64,000 bases of DNA from Gaetbulibacter_B jejuensis (GTDB lineage: Bacteria; Bacteroidota; Bacteroidia; Flavobacteriales; Flavobacteriaceae). The number at the start of each line of letters is the position of its first letter. Positions within the stretch are counted from its first letter, which is position 1. The DNA lies in contig NZ_BAAAGF010000006.1 of NCBI RefSeq assembly GCF_039524015.1, forward strand, positions 20,232 through 84,231, given 5' to 3'. The notes beneath the pieces are model-generated. The model had not been told where the DNA came from. It did not search any database and saw only the letters and a list, made by a program, of their open reading frames with translations. Positions 45,376 through 54,370 of this stretch are shown here, one piece after another. The position numbers and the translations under genes were made by a program.

Positions 45376-46329
45376 TTATTTTCTTTTCATTACTTTTTCA
45401 ACAGCATTTATAATAGCAGAACTGTTAAGTCCATATTTGTCCATTAGTTGTGCTGGTGTACCAGATTCACCAAAAGTATCTTGAGTAGCAATAAACTCTT
45501 GAGGCGTAGGTTCGTTTTCAGCTAAAACTCTAGCTACACTCTCTCCTAAACCACCTAAATAGTTGTGTTCTTCAGCAGTTACAATGCATTTAGTTTTTGC
45601 TACTGAATCTAATATTGCTTTTTCGTCAAGAGGTTTTATGGTATGAATATTAATAACTTCAGCCTTGATACCTTTTTCAAAAAGCGCTTTTGAAGCTTCT
45701 AATGCTTCCCAAACTAAATGTCCTGTAGCAACAATAGTTACATCGCTTCCTTCAGTAAGATGAATAGCTTTCCCTATTTCAAATTTTTGGTCTTCAGGCA
45801 TAAACACAGGAACTGAAGGTCTACCAAAACGAAGGTAAACAGGTCCATCATGTTCTGCAATAGCTATAGTAGCAGCTTTGGTTTGGTTATAGTCACATGG
45901 ATTTATAACTGTCATTCCTGGAAGCATTTTCATTAATCCAATGTCTTCTAGTATTTGATGTGTTGCTCCATCTTCACCTAAAGTTAAACCTGCATGCGAT
46001 GCGCATATTTTTACATTTTTACCAGAATAAGCTATAGATTGACGAATTTGATCGTAAACTCTTCCTGTTGAGAAATTAGCAAAAGTACCAGTAAAAGGAA
46101 TTTTCCCACCAATAGTTAATCCTGCTGCAATACCCATCATGTTAGCTTCAGCAATTCCTACTTGGAAAAAACGCTCAGGATTTTCCTTAATAAATTGATC
46201 CATTTTTAATGAACCAATTAAATCTGCACAAAGTGCAACAACGTTTGGATTTGTTCTACCTAACTCTGCAAGTCCTGCTCCAAAACCACTTCTAGTATCT
46301 TTTTTTTCTGTGTATGTATATGTTTTCAT
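45376..46329 (-). CDS. transketolase, C-terminal (pyrimidine-binding and C-) subunit
   Basis: 317 residues covering the pyrimidine-binding and C-terminal domains of transketolase, which in this lineage is split in two genes. It starts TRSGFGAGLAELG and has the ThDP-interacting region FFQVGIAEANMMGIAAGL with the catalytic Glu, then HAGLTLGEDGATHQ. The C-terminal domain begins near residue 190. Transfers two-carbon units in the pentose phosphate pathway together with the upstream partner, which lies 18 bases before it. Confidence 0.92.
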   Translation of the reverse strand: MKTYTYTEKKDTRSGFGAGLAELGRTNPNVVALCADLIGSLKMDQFIKENPERFFQVGIAEANMMGIAAGLTIGGKIPFTGTFANFSTGRVYDQIRQSIAYSGKNVKICASHAGLTLGEDGATHQILEDIGLMKMLPGMTVINPCDYNQTKAATIAIAEHDGPVYLRFGRPSVPVFMPEDQKFEIGKAIHLTEGSDVTIVATGHLVWEALEASKALFEKGIKAEVINIHTIKPLDEKAILDSVAKTKCIVTAEEHNYLGGLGESVARVLAENEPTPQEFIATQDTFGESGTPAQLMDKYGLNSSAIINAVEKVMKRK

Positions 46330-46347
46330 TGTCTTAGTTGTTGCTGC

Positions 46348-47193
46348 TTAATAATCTCCTAAAGTTTCTGGGTTTTGTGCTAGTCCAATAGCTAACTGCT
46401 CATCGTTTGGTGCTTTACCATGCCACGCATGAGTGTGCATCATAAAATCAACACCATTACCCATTACAGTTTTTAGTAAAACGCATACTGGTTTCCCTTG
46501 CCCAGTTTTAGATTTTGCTTCAGCCATACCTTTTAATATAGCTTCAATATTATTTCCTTCTTCAATTTCTAAAACAGTCCATCCAAAAGCTTCAAATTTT
46601 TCTTTGACATTTCCCATAGGTAAAACGTCATCTGTAGAACCGTCAATTTGCTGACCGTTTAAGTCAATAGTAGCAATAATATTGTCAACTTTGTTTCCTG
46701 ATGCATACATTATAGCTTCCCAGTTTTGACCTTCTTGTAACTCGCCATCACCATGTAAACTGTATACTAAATGGTTGTCATTATTTAATTTTTTTGCTTG
46801 TGCAGCACCAAGAGCAACGCTCATTCCTTGTCCTAAAGAACCTGATGCAATACGAACACCTGGTAAACCTTCGTGAGTAGTTGGGTGTCCTTGTAATCTA
46901 GAGTTGATTATTCTAAAAGTATTTAGCTCATCTACAGGAAAGTAACCAGCTCTTGCTAATACGCTGTAATAAACAGGCGAAATATGACCGTTTGATAGGA
47001 AGAAAATATCTTCTCCAATACCATCCATATCAAAGGTATTATTGGTTTCCATTATTTCATTATAAAGCGCTACAAAAAATTCTGTACAGCCCAAAGAACC
47101 ACCTGGATGCCCTGAGTTTACTTTATGTACCATCCGTAAAATGTCTCTACGAACCTGTGTTACTAAATCTTCTAGTTGTTGTGTGTTTGACAT
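46348..47193 (-). CDS. transketolase, N-terminal (diphosphate-binding) subunit
   Basis: 281 residues equal to the thiamine-diphosphate-binding domain of transketolase. The ThDP motif GDGELQEG...WEA...NKVDN IIATIDLNGQ is split as expected around residues 150-185, and HKVNSGHPGGSLG at the N-terminus supplies substrate-binding His. The split between this gene and the next is a genuine family arrangement, not a frameshift, because both have starts and stops and normal domain borders. A -7 element TACTTTTG lies on the minus strand at 47221-47228. Confidence 0.92.
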   Translation of the reverse strand: MSNTQQLEDLVTQVRRDILRMVHKVNSGHPGGSLGCTEFFVALYNEIMETNNTFDMDGIGEDIFFLSNGHISPVYYSVLARAGYFPVDELNTFRIINSRLQGHPTTHEGLPGVRIASGSLGQGMSVALGAAQAKKLNNDNHLVYSLHGDGELQEGQNWEAIMYASGNKVDNIIATIDLNGQQIDGSTDDVLPMGNVKEKFEAFGWTVLEIEEGNNIEAILKGMAEAKSKTGQGKPVCVLLKTVMGNGVDFMMHTHAWHGKAPNDEQLAIGLAQNPETLGDY

Positions 47194-47220
47194 GTTTTTA
47201 ATCTAAGTTTTTTCTTGATG

Positions 47221-47343
47221 CAAAAGTAAAGTTTTATACAGATTAATAAAAAGACTTTATGAGCATTTATTAACCAAAATGATGCTTTTGCTAACAATTT
47301 TGAATTTATTAAGAAGCACATCACATTTAGTTATTTATCTTTG
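47221..47343. promoter_or_regulatory. divergent promoter region between the transketolase genes and tgt
   Basis: Leftward: TACTTTTG (47228-47221, minus strand), 28 bases from the transketolase start. Rightward: TATCTTTG (47336-47343), 22 bases from the tgt ATG. Both fit the -7 box; neither has a TTG at the exact spacing. Confidence 0.5.
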
Positions 47344-47364
47344 CCAACTCATTGAGTAAAGCAT

Positions 47365-48495
47365 ATGATATTTGAATTAAAGGGAAAAGATAGTCAAAGT
47401 AAGGCTAGAGCAGGAAAAATTACTACAGATCATGGTGTTATTGAAACACCTATTTTTATGCCAGTTGGTACTGTGGCTTCGGTAAAAGGAGTGCATCAAC
47501 GAGAGCTTAAAAACGATATAAATCCTGATATTATATTAGGAAATACCTATCATCTTTATTTAAGACCTCAAACTGATATTTTAGAAAAGGCAGGCGGACT
47601 TCATAAGTTTATGAATTGGGATAGAAATATACTAACCGATTCTGGTGGTTACCAAGTGTACTCGCTTTCTGCAAATAGAAAAATTAAGGAAGAAGGTGTT
47701 AAGTTTAAATCACATATTGATGGTAGCTACCATACATTTACGCCTGAAAATGTTATGGAAATTCAGCGTAGTATTGGTGCTGATATTATAATGGCTTTTG
47801 ATGAGTGTACACCTTATCCTTGCGATTATAATTACGCAAAACGCTCTATGCACATGACGCATCGTTGGTTAGACAGATGTATTGCGCATTTAGAAAAAAC
47901 ACCATTTAAATATGGGTACTCACAAACGTTTTTTCCAATTGTTCAAGGAAGCACATACAAAGATTTACGTATTCAGTCTGCTGAATATATTGCTAACTCT
48001 GGAGCTTTAGGAAACGCTATTGGTGGACTTTCGGTAGGAGAACCTGCCGAAGAAATGTATGCTATGACTGATGTTGTATGCGGAATTTTGCCTGAAGACA
48101 AACCTCGTTACTTAATGGGAGTTGGTACTCCAATCAATATTTTAGAAAATATAGCGTTAGGTGTAGATATGTTTGACTGTGTAATGCCTACAAGAAATGC
48201 TAGAAATGGAATGTTATTTACAGCTCATGGTACAATAAACATCAAAAATAAAAAATGGGAAGACGATTTTTCTCCAATTGATGAAATGGGAATAACCTTT
48301 GTAGATACCGAATATAGTAAAGCCTATTTGCGTCATTTATTTACTGTAAATGAATTACTTGGTAAGCAAATAGCAACTATACATAATCTTGGTTTTTATT
48401 TATGGTTGGTTAGAGAAGCTAGAAAACATATATTAGCAGGAGATTTTAGAAGCTGGAAAGATAAAATGGTAAAACAAATGGATAAACGATTGTAA
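47365..48495 (+). CDS. tgt: queuine/preQ1 tRNA-guanine transglycosylase lacking zinc cysteines
   Basis: 376 residues. It exchanges guanine-34 of GUN-anticodon tRNAs for the queuosine precursor preQ1. The catalytic residues are present: Asp92 in LTDSGGYQ, the base-binding GGLSVGE, and the nucleophile Asp271 in MFDCVMPTRNARNG. The family's structural zinc site (C-x-C-x-x-C plus His) is not: where E. coli has ECDCYTC, this protein has MGITFVDTE (308-316) with no Cys beyond residue 271, while the His (340, in TIHNLG) remains. Enzyme identity is nonetheless clear. It overlaps lptG by 1 base, so they are co-transcribed. Confidence 0.93.
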   Translation: MIFELKGKDSQSKARAGKITTDHGVIETPIFMPVGTVASVKGVHQRELKNDINPDIILGNTYHLYLRPQTDILEKAGGLHKFMNWDRNILTDSGGYQVYSLSANRKIKEEGVKFKSHIDGSYHTFTPENVMEIQRSIGADIIMAFDECTPYPCDYNYAKRSMHMTHRWLDRCIAHLEKTPFKYGYSQTFFPIVQGSTYKDLRIQSAEYIANSGALGNAIGGLSVGEPAEEMYAMTDVVCGILPEDKPRYLMGVGTPINILENIALGVDMFDCVMPTRNARNGMLFTAHGTINIKNKKWEDDFSPIDEMGITFVDTEYSKAYLRHLFTVNELLGKQIATIHNLGFYLWLVREARKHILAGDFRSWKDKMVKQMDKRL

Positions 48496-49574
48496 TGTTA
48501 AAGATATTAGATTGGTACATATTAAAGCGTTACCTGTTTACATTTTTAATGATGTTGCTGTTGTTTATTCCTATTGGGATAACTGTAAATCTTGCTGAAA
48601 AGATTGGTAAAATTCTTGAAAAAGAAGTGCCTTTTCCTGCTGTAGCGAAGTACTATCTAGATTTTACAATCTATTTTGCTAACTTATTATTTCCTTTGTT
48701 TTTATTCTTGTCAGTAATTTGGTTTACCTCAAAATTGGCCAACAATACTGAGATTACTGCCATATTAAGTTCTGGAGTTTCTTTTTCAAGGTTTTTAAAA
48801 CCTTATATGATAGGGTCTACAATAGTAGCTGGTTTTGCATTATTACTTGGTTTGTATTTAGCACCTATGGCAAGTAAAGGTTTTAATCAGTTTAAGTATC
48901 AATATTTAAAAGGAAATAGAAAAGCGTTTGAAACTCAAGATATTTATAGGCAGATAAACGATAACGACTTTATTTACGTAAGCCGATTTGACCCTAATGC
49001 AAAAAGAGGATTTAAATTTACTTTAGAGCATTTTGATGGTAATAAGTTGGAGTACAAAATTTCTGCCGATAATATTACTTATATTGATAGAGATACTACA
49101 TATCGATTAATTAACTACACAAAGCGAATTTTCAACGAAAACTCTGAGATTATCGAAACTACGAGACGTTTTGATACGCTCTTTTCATTTGATCTCGAAG
49201 ACCTTACACCTGTTGAGTATATTGCAGAAACTTTTCAATATGGAGAGCTTAACCGTTTCATTGAAAAGGAGAAAAAGAGAGGCTCATCAAACATTGGGAG
49301 ATATGAAGTCGTAAAGTATAAAAAATGGAGTTTACCAGTTTCGGTATATATACTTACTATTATTGCTGTTGCTGTATCTTCAATTAAACGAAGAGGAGGT
49401 ATGGGAGTTAATCTTGCTTTTGGTATTACTATCGCAATGGTTTATGTGTTTTTCGATAAAGTGTTTGGTGTAATGGCAGAGCAATCAGATTTTCCTCCCT
49501 TGGTTGCAGTTTGGTTTCCAAATGTTATCTTTGGTATAATAGCCATATACCTTCTATATAATGCCAAACGTTAA
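48495..49574 (+). CDS. lptG: LptF/LptG-family permease of the LPS transport system
   Basis: 359 residues, the normal size. It starts MLKILDWYILKRYLFTFLMM, has three membrane helices (to about 125), a periplasmic domain (about 130-265) and three C-terminal helices with the SSIKRRGGMGVNLAFGI loop. It should be the partner of the permease at 9016-10992 in the inner-membrane LptB2FG complex. It begins in the stop codon of tgt and its 3' end overlaps the EamA transporter gene by 14 bases. Confidence 0.9.
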   Translation: MLKILDWYILKRYLFTFLMMLLLFIPIGITVNLAEKIGKILEKEVPFPAVAKYYLDFTIYFANLLFPLFLFLSVIWFTSKLANNTEITAILSSGVSFSRFLKPYMIGSTIVAGFALLLGLYLAPMASKGFNQFKYQYLKGNRKAFETQDIYRQINDNDFIYVSRFDPNAKRGFKFTLEHFDGNKLEYKISADNITYIDRDTTYRLINYTKRIFNENSEIIETTRRFDTLFSFDLEDLTPVEYIAETFQYGELNRFIEKEKKRGSSNIGRYEVVKYKKWSLPVSVYILTIIAVAVSSIKRRGGMGVNLAFGITIAMVYVFFDKVFGVMAEQSDFPPLVAVWFPNVIFGIIAIYLLYNAKR

Positions 49575-50466
49575 GCTTAAAAATTATTTACACTTACATT
49601 TTTTAGTTTTCATTGCTGGATTTACTGCTATTTTAGGAGAGTTAATAACCATTGGCTCAACTGAACTTGTATGGTACAGAATGGTAATTGCTGCAGTATT
49701 AATGTATGCTTACATAAAGCTAGCAAGAATTCCTTTAAACCTTCCACCAAAAACGATACTTGGTTTTTTTGGTGCTGGTATTATCATCGCTTTACATTGG
49801 ATTACTTTTTTTGAATCCATTAATCAAGCTAATGTATCAATAGCGCTCGCTATGTTTTCTACAGGAGCTTTTTTTGCTTCTTTTATAGAACCTTTAATTT
49901 ATAGACGTAAAATAATTGGTTACGAAATATTCTTCGGAATCGTTGTTGTAGTTGGTGTATTTTTAATAACCCAGAGTGAAATTCAATACCTTAACGGAAT
50001 AATTCTAGGCATACTTTCAGCACTTTTTTCTACAACCTTTGCAGTTATTAATGGCAAGTTTATTGAAAGGCACAACGCTTCGGTTATTTCATTTTATGAA
50101 TTTATAAGCGGTATTGTTTTACTGTCGCTATTTATTATACGTTCTGATAATGCATTTAACACACAGTTTTTCACGCTATCCAATTCTGATTGGATATACC
50201 TCATAATTTTAGGATCAGTTTGTACAGCCTATGCATTTATTGGCTCAGTAGAAGTAATGAAACATATAAGTCCTTATACAGTAATACTTTCGTACAATTT
50301 AGAACCAATTTATGGTATTACACTAGCAATCATTTTGTTTCCTGAAACCGAGATTATGAGCCAACAATTCTATTATGGTGCAGCACTTATTTTTATTACT
50401 GTTTTATGGGATGCTTTACTTAAAAATAGAAAAATAGTTAAAAAGAAAAGCAGCTTAACAAGCTAA
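49561..50466 (+). CDS. EamA-family (DMT) transporter
   Basis: 301 residues with ten predicted membrane helices in two EamA repeats (about 10-135 and 145-285). Typical elements are WYRMVIAAVLM, ALHWITFFESINQANVSIA and the second-half SVCTAYAFIGSVEVMKHISPY. Drug/metabolite-transporter family members export amino acids, purines or other small metabolites; the substrate is not evident. Its start lies inside the end of lptG. Confidence 0.88.
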   Translation: MPNVKLKNYLHLHFLVFIAGFTAILGELITIGSTELVWYRMVIAAVLMYAYIKLARIPLNLPPKTILGFFGAGIIIALHWITFFESINQANVSIALAMFSTGAFFASFIEPLIYRRKIIGYEIFFGIVVVVGVFLITQSEIQYLNGIILGILSALFSTTFAVINGKFIERHNASVISFYEFISGIVLLSLFIIRSDNAFNTQFFTLSNSDWIYLIILGSVCTAYAFIGSVEVMKHISPYTVILSYNLEPIYGITLAIILFPETEIMSQQFYYGAALIFITVLWDALLKNRKIVKKKSSLTS

Positions 50467-50481
50467 GACGATTAAAGTTTT

Positions 50482-50489
50482 TATATTTG
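50482..50489 (+). promoter_or_regulatory. -7 element of the accA promoter
   Basis: TATATTTG fits the Bacteroidota -7 box, 30 bases before the accA ATG. No TTG -33 box at standard spacing. Confidence 0.5.
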
Positions 50490-50519
50490 TATGCTAACTA
50501 AAATTAAACGTAACTTTCA

Positions 50520-51473
50520 ATGGAATATTTAGAATTTGAACTTCCAATTAAAGAGCTTGAAGATCAGTTGCAAAAATGCCAGATAATAGGAGAAGAGAGC
50601 GATGTAGATGTTACTGAGACTTGTAAGAAAATTGAAAAAAAGCTAAAAGAGACCAAAAAAGATATATACAAAAATCTTACTGCATGGCAACGTGTACAGT
50701 TATCACGTCATCCAAACAGACCTTATACTCTAGATCATATTAAAGCACTTTGTGGTGATTCATTTCTTGAACTTCATGGTGATAGAAATGTAAAAGACGA
50801 CAAAGCTATGATTGGTGGATTGGGTAAAATTGGAGACCAAACCTATATGTTTATTGGTCAACAAAAAGGTTATAATACCAAAACTAGACAATACAGAAAC
50901 TTTGGTATGGCTAATCCAGAAGGCTACAGAAAAGCATTGCGTTTAATGAAGTCTGCCGAAAAATTTGGTATTCCTGTTGTAACCTTAGTAGATACTCCAG
51001 GAGCATATCCAGGATTAGAAGCTGAAGAACGCGGACAAGGAGAAGCTATTGCAAGAAACATTTTAGAAATGGCACGTCTTAAAGTGCCAATTATTACCAT
51101 AATAATAGGAGAGGGAGCATCTGGCGGTGCTTTAGGAATTGGTGTTGGAGATAAAGTATTGATGTTAGAGAACACATGGTATTCTGTAATTTCACCTGAA
51201 TCTTGCTCATCTATTTTATGGCGTAGTTGGGAATACAAGGAGCAAGCTGCTGAAGCTTTAAAACTTACTGCACCAGATATGAAAAAGCTTAAGCTTGTAG
51301 ACCAAATCATAAAAGAACCTCTTGGTGGAGCACATACTGATAGAGAAACCACTTTTAAATCAGTTAGTGATGCTATCGTAAAAAATTACGAAGAATTAAA
51401 AAACTTATCACCAAAAGAGTTAGTAGACCAACGCATGGAAAAATATATGCAAATGGGAGTTTACAAAGGCTAA
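50520..51473 (+). CDS. accA: acetyl-CoA carboxylase carboxyltransferase subunit alpha
   Basis: 317 residues, full length. With AccD it moves the carboxyl group from biotin to acetyl-CoA, making malonyl-CoA for fatty acid synthesis. The N-terminal helix EYLEFELPIKELEDQL, the FGMANPEGYRKALRLM segment and the oxyanion loop EGASGGALGIGVGD are characteristic. accD and the biotin subunits are not here, so the genes are dispersed. It has a -7 element upstream and an intrinsic terminator after it. Confidence 0.96.
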   Translation: MEYLEFELPIKELEDQLQKCQIIGEESDVDVTETCKKIEKKLKETKKDIYKNLTAWQRVQLSRHPNRPYTLDHIKALCGDSFLELHGDRNVKDDKAMIGGLGKIGDQTYMFIGQQKGYNTKTRQYRNFGMANPEGYRKALRLMKSAEKFGIPVVTLVDTPGAYPGLEAEERGQGEAIARNILEMARLKVPIITIIIGEGASGGALGIGVGDKVLMLENTWYSVISPESCSSILWRSWEYKEQAAEALKLTAPDMKKLKLVDQIIKEPLGGAHTDRETTFKSVSDAIVKNYEELKNLSPKELVDQRMEKYMQMGVYKG

Positions 51474-51495
51474 TCCTAATAAAATATAGTATTCA

Positions 51496-51528
51496 AAAAA
51501 ACTGAAGTGCTGAACTTCGGTTTTTTTT
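51496..51528 (+). terminator. intrinsic terminator after accA
   Basis: ACTGAAGT and ACTTCGGT pair over 8 bp (one G-T) around GCTGA, with an A-run before and eight T after. It lies 27 bases past the accA stop. Confidence 0.85.
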
Positions 51529-51641
51529 GTCGCTATTAACAATATATATAAGTTATTAACAGTTAAATTGTTGAAGAACTGTTAAGATTGAAAGTATTAA
51601 AATTCTGTTCTTTCTTAACATTTTAGTTACATTCGCATCTT

Positions 51642-53180
51642 ATGAAACAACCAGACCCAATAAAAGGTTATAAAGTAGATAAAAGCACTATCATTAGTTT
51701 AGAGAAAGGAAAAATACCTCCTCAAGCTATTGATTTAGAAGAGGTTGTGCTTGGGGCAATGATGATTGATAAAAAAGGGGTTGATGAGGTAATTGATATC
51801 TTAAGTCCTGAAGCCTTTTATAAAGATGCTCATAAATACATCTTTGAAGCTATTTTCAAATTATTTGAAAATAGTGAACCTGTTGACTTATTAACCGTTT
51901 CTAGTCAACTTAAAAAGGATGCGAAGCTAGATTTGGTTGGAGGTGATTTTTACCTCATTTCATTAACACAAAGAGTGTCATCTTCGGCGCATATTGAGTT
52001 TCATGCACGTATTATTCTTCAAAAATATATTCAAAGAAGTTTAATTAAAATTTCAAGTGAAATTATTGAAGAAGCTTACGATGAAACCAAAGACGTTTTT
52101 GATCTTTTGGACAATGCCGAATCAAAACTTTACGAAGTTACTCAAGGTAACGTTAAAAAATCTACCGAAACAGCTCAAAGCTTAGTAATACAGGCAAAGA
52201 AAAAGATTGAGGAGATTTCTAACAAGAAAGGGTTAAGTGGTATTCCTACAGGATTTGATAAACTAGATAAATTAACGTCTGGTTGGCAACCTAGTGATTT
52301 AATCATTGTTGCTGCACGTCCTGGTATGGGTAAAACAGCTTTAACGCTTACCATGGCTAGAAATATTGCTGTTGATTTTAACCAACCTGTAGCTTTTTTC
52401 TCTTTAGAGATGTCATCGGTACAGTTGATTACGCGTTTGATTTCTAGTGAAACAGGACTGTCTTCAGAAAAATTAAGAACAGGAAAGCTAGAAAAACACG
52501 AGTGGGAGCAACTTAATGTTAAAGTAAAAACATTAGAAAAAGCACCTTTGTATATTGATGATACACCATCACTTTCTATATTCGATTTAAGAGCAAAAGC
52601 ACGTCGTTTGGCATCACAATATGGTATCAAAATGATTATGATTGACTACCTTCAGTTAATGACAGCAGGAGGAAGTCAAAAAGGAGGAAACAGAGAGCAG
52701 GAAATTTCAACAATTTCTAGAAACTTAAAAGCATTGGCAAAAGAACTTAATGTTCCTGTTATTGCACTTTCTCAGTTATCACGTGCTGTTGAAACTCGTG
52801 GTGGTAGTAAACGTCCTTTACTATCTGACTTACGTGAATCTGGAGCTATTGAGCAGGATGCAGATATTGTATCGTTTATTTACCGTCCTGAATACTACAA
52901 AATTGACGAATGGGACGATGAAGACCGTTCTCCAACCGAAGGACAAGGTGAGTTTATTGTTGCAAAGCATAGAAATGGTGGTTTAGAAAACATCAGATTG
53001 AAGTTCATTGGACATCTTGGTAAGTTTGATAATCTTGATGATTTTGACACGCCTTTTGGTAATGAATTCCATAGTAAAATGAATGCTGCCAACGATAACA
53101 CTTTTAAGCCAGACAACTTCCCGTCAGCTTCTGATGCATTTGGTGCTCCAGAAGATGATGATAACGATGTTCCGTTTTAA
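51642..53180 (+). CDS. dnaB: replicative DNA helicase
   Basis: 512 residues. The N-terminal collar domain (about 20-130, PPQAIDLEEVVLGAMM) recruits primase, and the RecA-like motor follows with Walker A ARPGMGKTALT (near 225) and Walker B MIMIDYLQLM (near 330). The Arg-finger region with LSQLSRAVETR and SDLRESGAIEQDAD is intact. The ring hexamer unwinds DNA at the fork. No intein is present. The C-terminal tail is acidic (APEDDDNDVPF). Monocistronic. Confidence 0.97.
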   Translation: MKQPDPIKGYKVDKSTIISLEKGKIPPQAIDLEEVVLGAMMIDKKGVDEVIDILSPEAFYKDAHKYIFEAIFKLFENSEPVDLLTVSSQLKKDAKLDLVGGDFYLISLTQRVSSSAHIEFHARIILQKYIQRSLIKISSEIIEEAYDETKDVFDLLDNAESKLYEVTQGNVKKSTETAQSLVIQAKKKIEEISNKKGLSGIPTGFDKLDKLTSGWQPSDLIIVAARPGMGKTALTLTMARNIAVDFNQPVAFFSLEMSSVQLITRLISSETGLSSEKLRTGKLEKHEWEQLNVKVKTLEKAPLYIDDTPSLSIFDLRAKARRLASQYGIKMIMIDYLQLMTAGGSQKGGNREQEISTISRNLKALAKELNVPVIALSQLSRAVETRGGSKRPLLSDLRESGAIEQDADIVSFIYRPEYYKIDEWDDEDRSPTEGQGEFIVAKHRNGGLENIRLKFIGHLGKFDNLDDFDTPFGNEFHSKMNAANDNTFKPDNFPSASDAFGAPEDDDNDVPF

Positions 53181-53232
53181 TATTTAACATTTTCTAACGT
53201 ATTTTATTACCCTTTATAACAACATTTTAAGC

Positions 53233-53240
53233 TAAATTTG
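53233..53240 (+). promoter_or_regulatory. -7 element of the AI-2E-family permease gene
   Basis: TAAATTTG, 30 bases before the ATG at 53270. It supports that ATG over a TTG at 53249, which would sit almost at the transcription start. Confidence 0.45.
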
Positions 53241-53269
53241 TTGTTCGGTTGAAAAAGAAAAAACGCTCC

Positions 53270-54289
53270 ATGCTAGATCAAAGACGTACTACAAATTTAT
53301 TATTGCTTATTATAGTAATCCCTTTGGTATTTTACCTTTTAAAGATTTTATCATTCATCTTTATTCCCTTAATCTTTTCAATGTTTATTGCATTATTGTT
53401 TTTACCATTAATGCGTTGGTTGGGTAAACGTAAGGTGCCAAAATGGATAAGTATAGTTGTTGTTATTCTTTTAATTTTTATAGGCTTAAAAGTAGGAGCA
53501 GAACTCATAAAGTTATCAAGTAAACAAATCATGGCTTCTAATACTGAGTTTTTTGATAAAGCAGAAGTTAAACTTGCTGATGCAAAACTATATTTAGAAG
53601 AAACTTTTGGTATTGTTTTTCAGAATGATAAAAACATGATTTCTGGTTTTTTTGAAAAGGATAATATTGGTACAACTTTCGATTTTTTAAGGAAGTTTTT
53701 AACCATGATTTTAATGACAGCCTTTTTTGTTGTGCTATGGTTGGCAGAATCGATAAATGTTCATAAAGTTTTAAACAACACTATTTTAAAGCAAAAACAT
53801 GCCTCTGTAAAAGCGTTTATGAAAATAGAAAAAGACCTTATCACTTTTATCAAAGTAAAGTTTTTTGTAAGCTTACTCACAGGTATTGGTACAGGGTTAG
53901 CGTGTTTGTTTTTTGATGTGAGTTTTCCAATTTTTTGGGGATTATTTGCGTTTGTAATCAATTTTGTACAAATGGTAGGCTCGTTTATTTCGGTAATACT
54001 ACTATCAATTTTTGCTTTTGTAGAGTTAGACCCAACAAGTACATTATTCTTCTTTATTGTATCCATTACTGGAGTTCAAGTGCTTTTTGGAGCTATTTTA
54101 GAGCCTATTTTTATGGGAAAATCCTTCTCAATAAATATCATTACTGTTTTAGTAATGCTTATGCTTTGGGGTTATATTTGGGGAATTCCAGGTCTTATTA
54201 TGGCTATTCCAATTACGGTTTTCATAAAAATTATATTGGAGCAATTTCCTAATACCAAGAAAATAGCAAACATATTATCTGGTAGTTAG
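53270..54289 (+). CDS. AI-2E-family (PerM/TqsA-like) membrane transporter
   Basis: 339 residues from the ATG at 53270. It has about seven to eight membrane helices and the family layout: two N-terminal helices (LLLLIIVIPLVFYLLKIL, then PLMRWLGKRKVPKWIS), a soluble segment (about 85-135), and the C-terminal cluster with GLFAFVINFVQMVGSFIS and LWGYIWGIPGLIMAIPITVF. Family members export the quorum molecule AI-2 or act as Na/H antiporters; most are uncharacterised, so the substrate is open. Confidence 0.88.
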   Translation: MLDQRRTTNLLLLIIVIPLVFYLLKILSFIFIPLIFSMFIALLFLPLMRWLGKRKVPKWISIVVVILLIFIGLKVGAELIKLSSKQIMASNTEFFDKAEVKLADAKLYLEETFGIVFQNDKNMISGFFEKDNIGTTFDFLRKFLTMILMTAFFVVLWLAESINVHKVLNNTILKQKHASVKAFMKIEKDLITFIKVKFFVSLLTGIGTGLACLFFDVSFPIFWGLFAFVINFVQMVGSFISVILLSIFAFVELDPTSTLFFFIVSITGVQVLFGAILEPIFMGKSFSINIITVLVMLMLWGYIWGIPGLIMAIPITVFIKIILEQFPNTKKIANILSGS

Positions 54290-54370
54290 TTGAGACTGTT
54301 CTTATGTTATTTTAGCTAATATTTCCTTAAACCCTTTTATAACGGAATATTTTTTGAGTATATTTCGTCT

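Noticed and set aside
45376..47193. Transketolase broken by frameshift
   Set aside because: Two genes with their own starts and stops and an 18-base gap, split at the domain border; a known split form.
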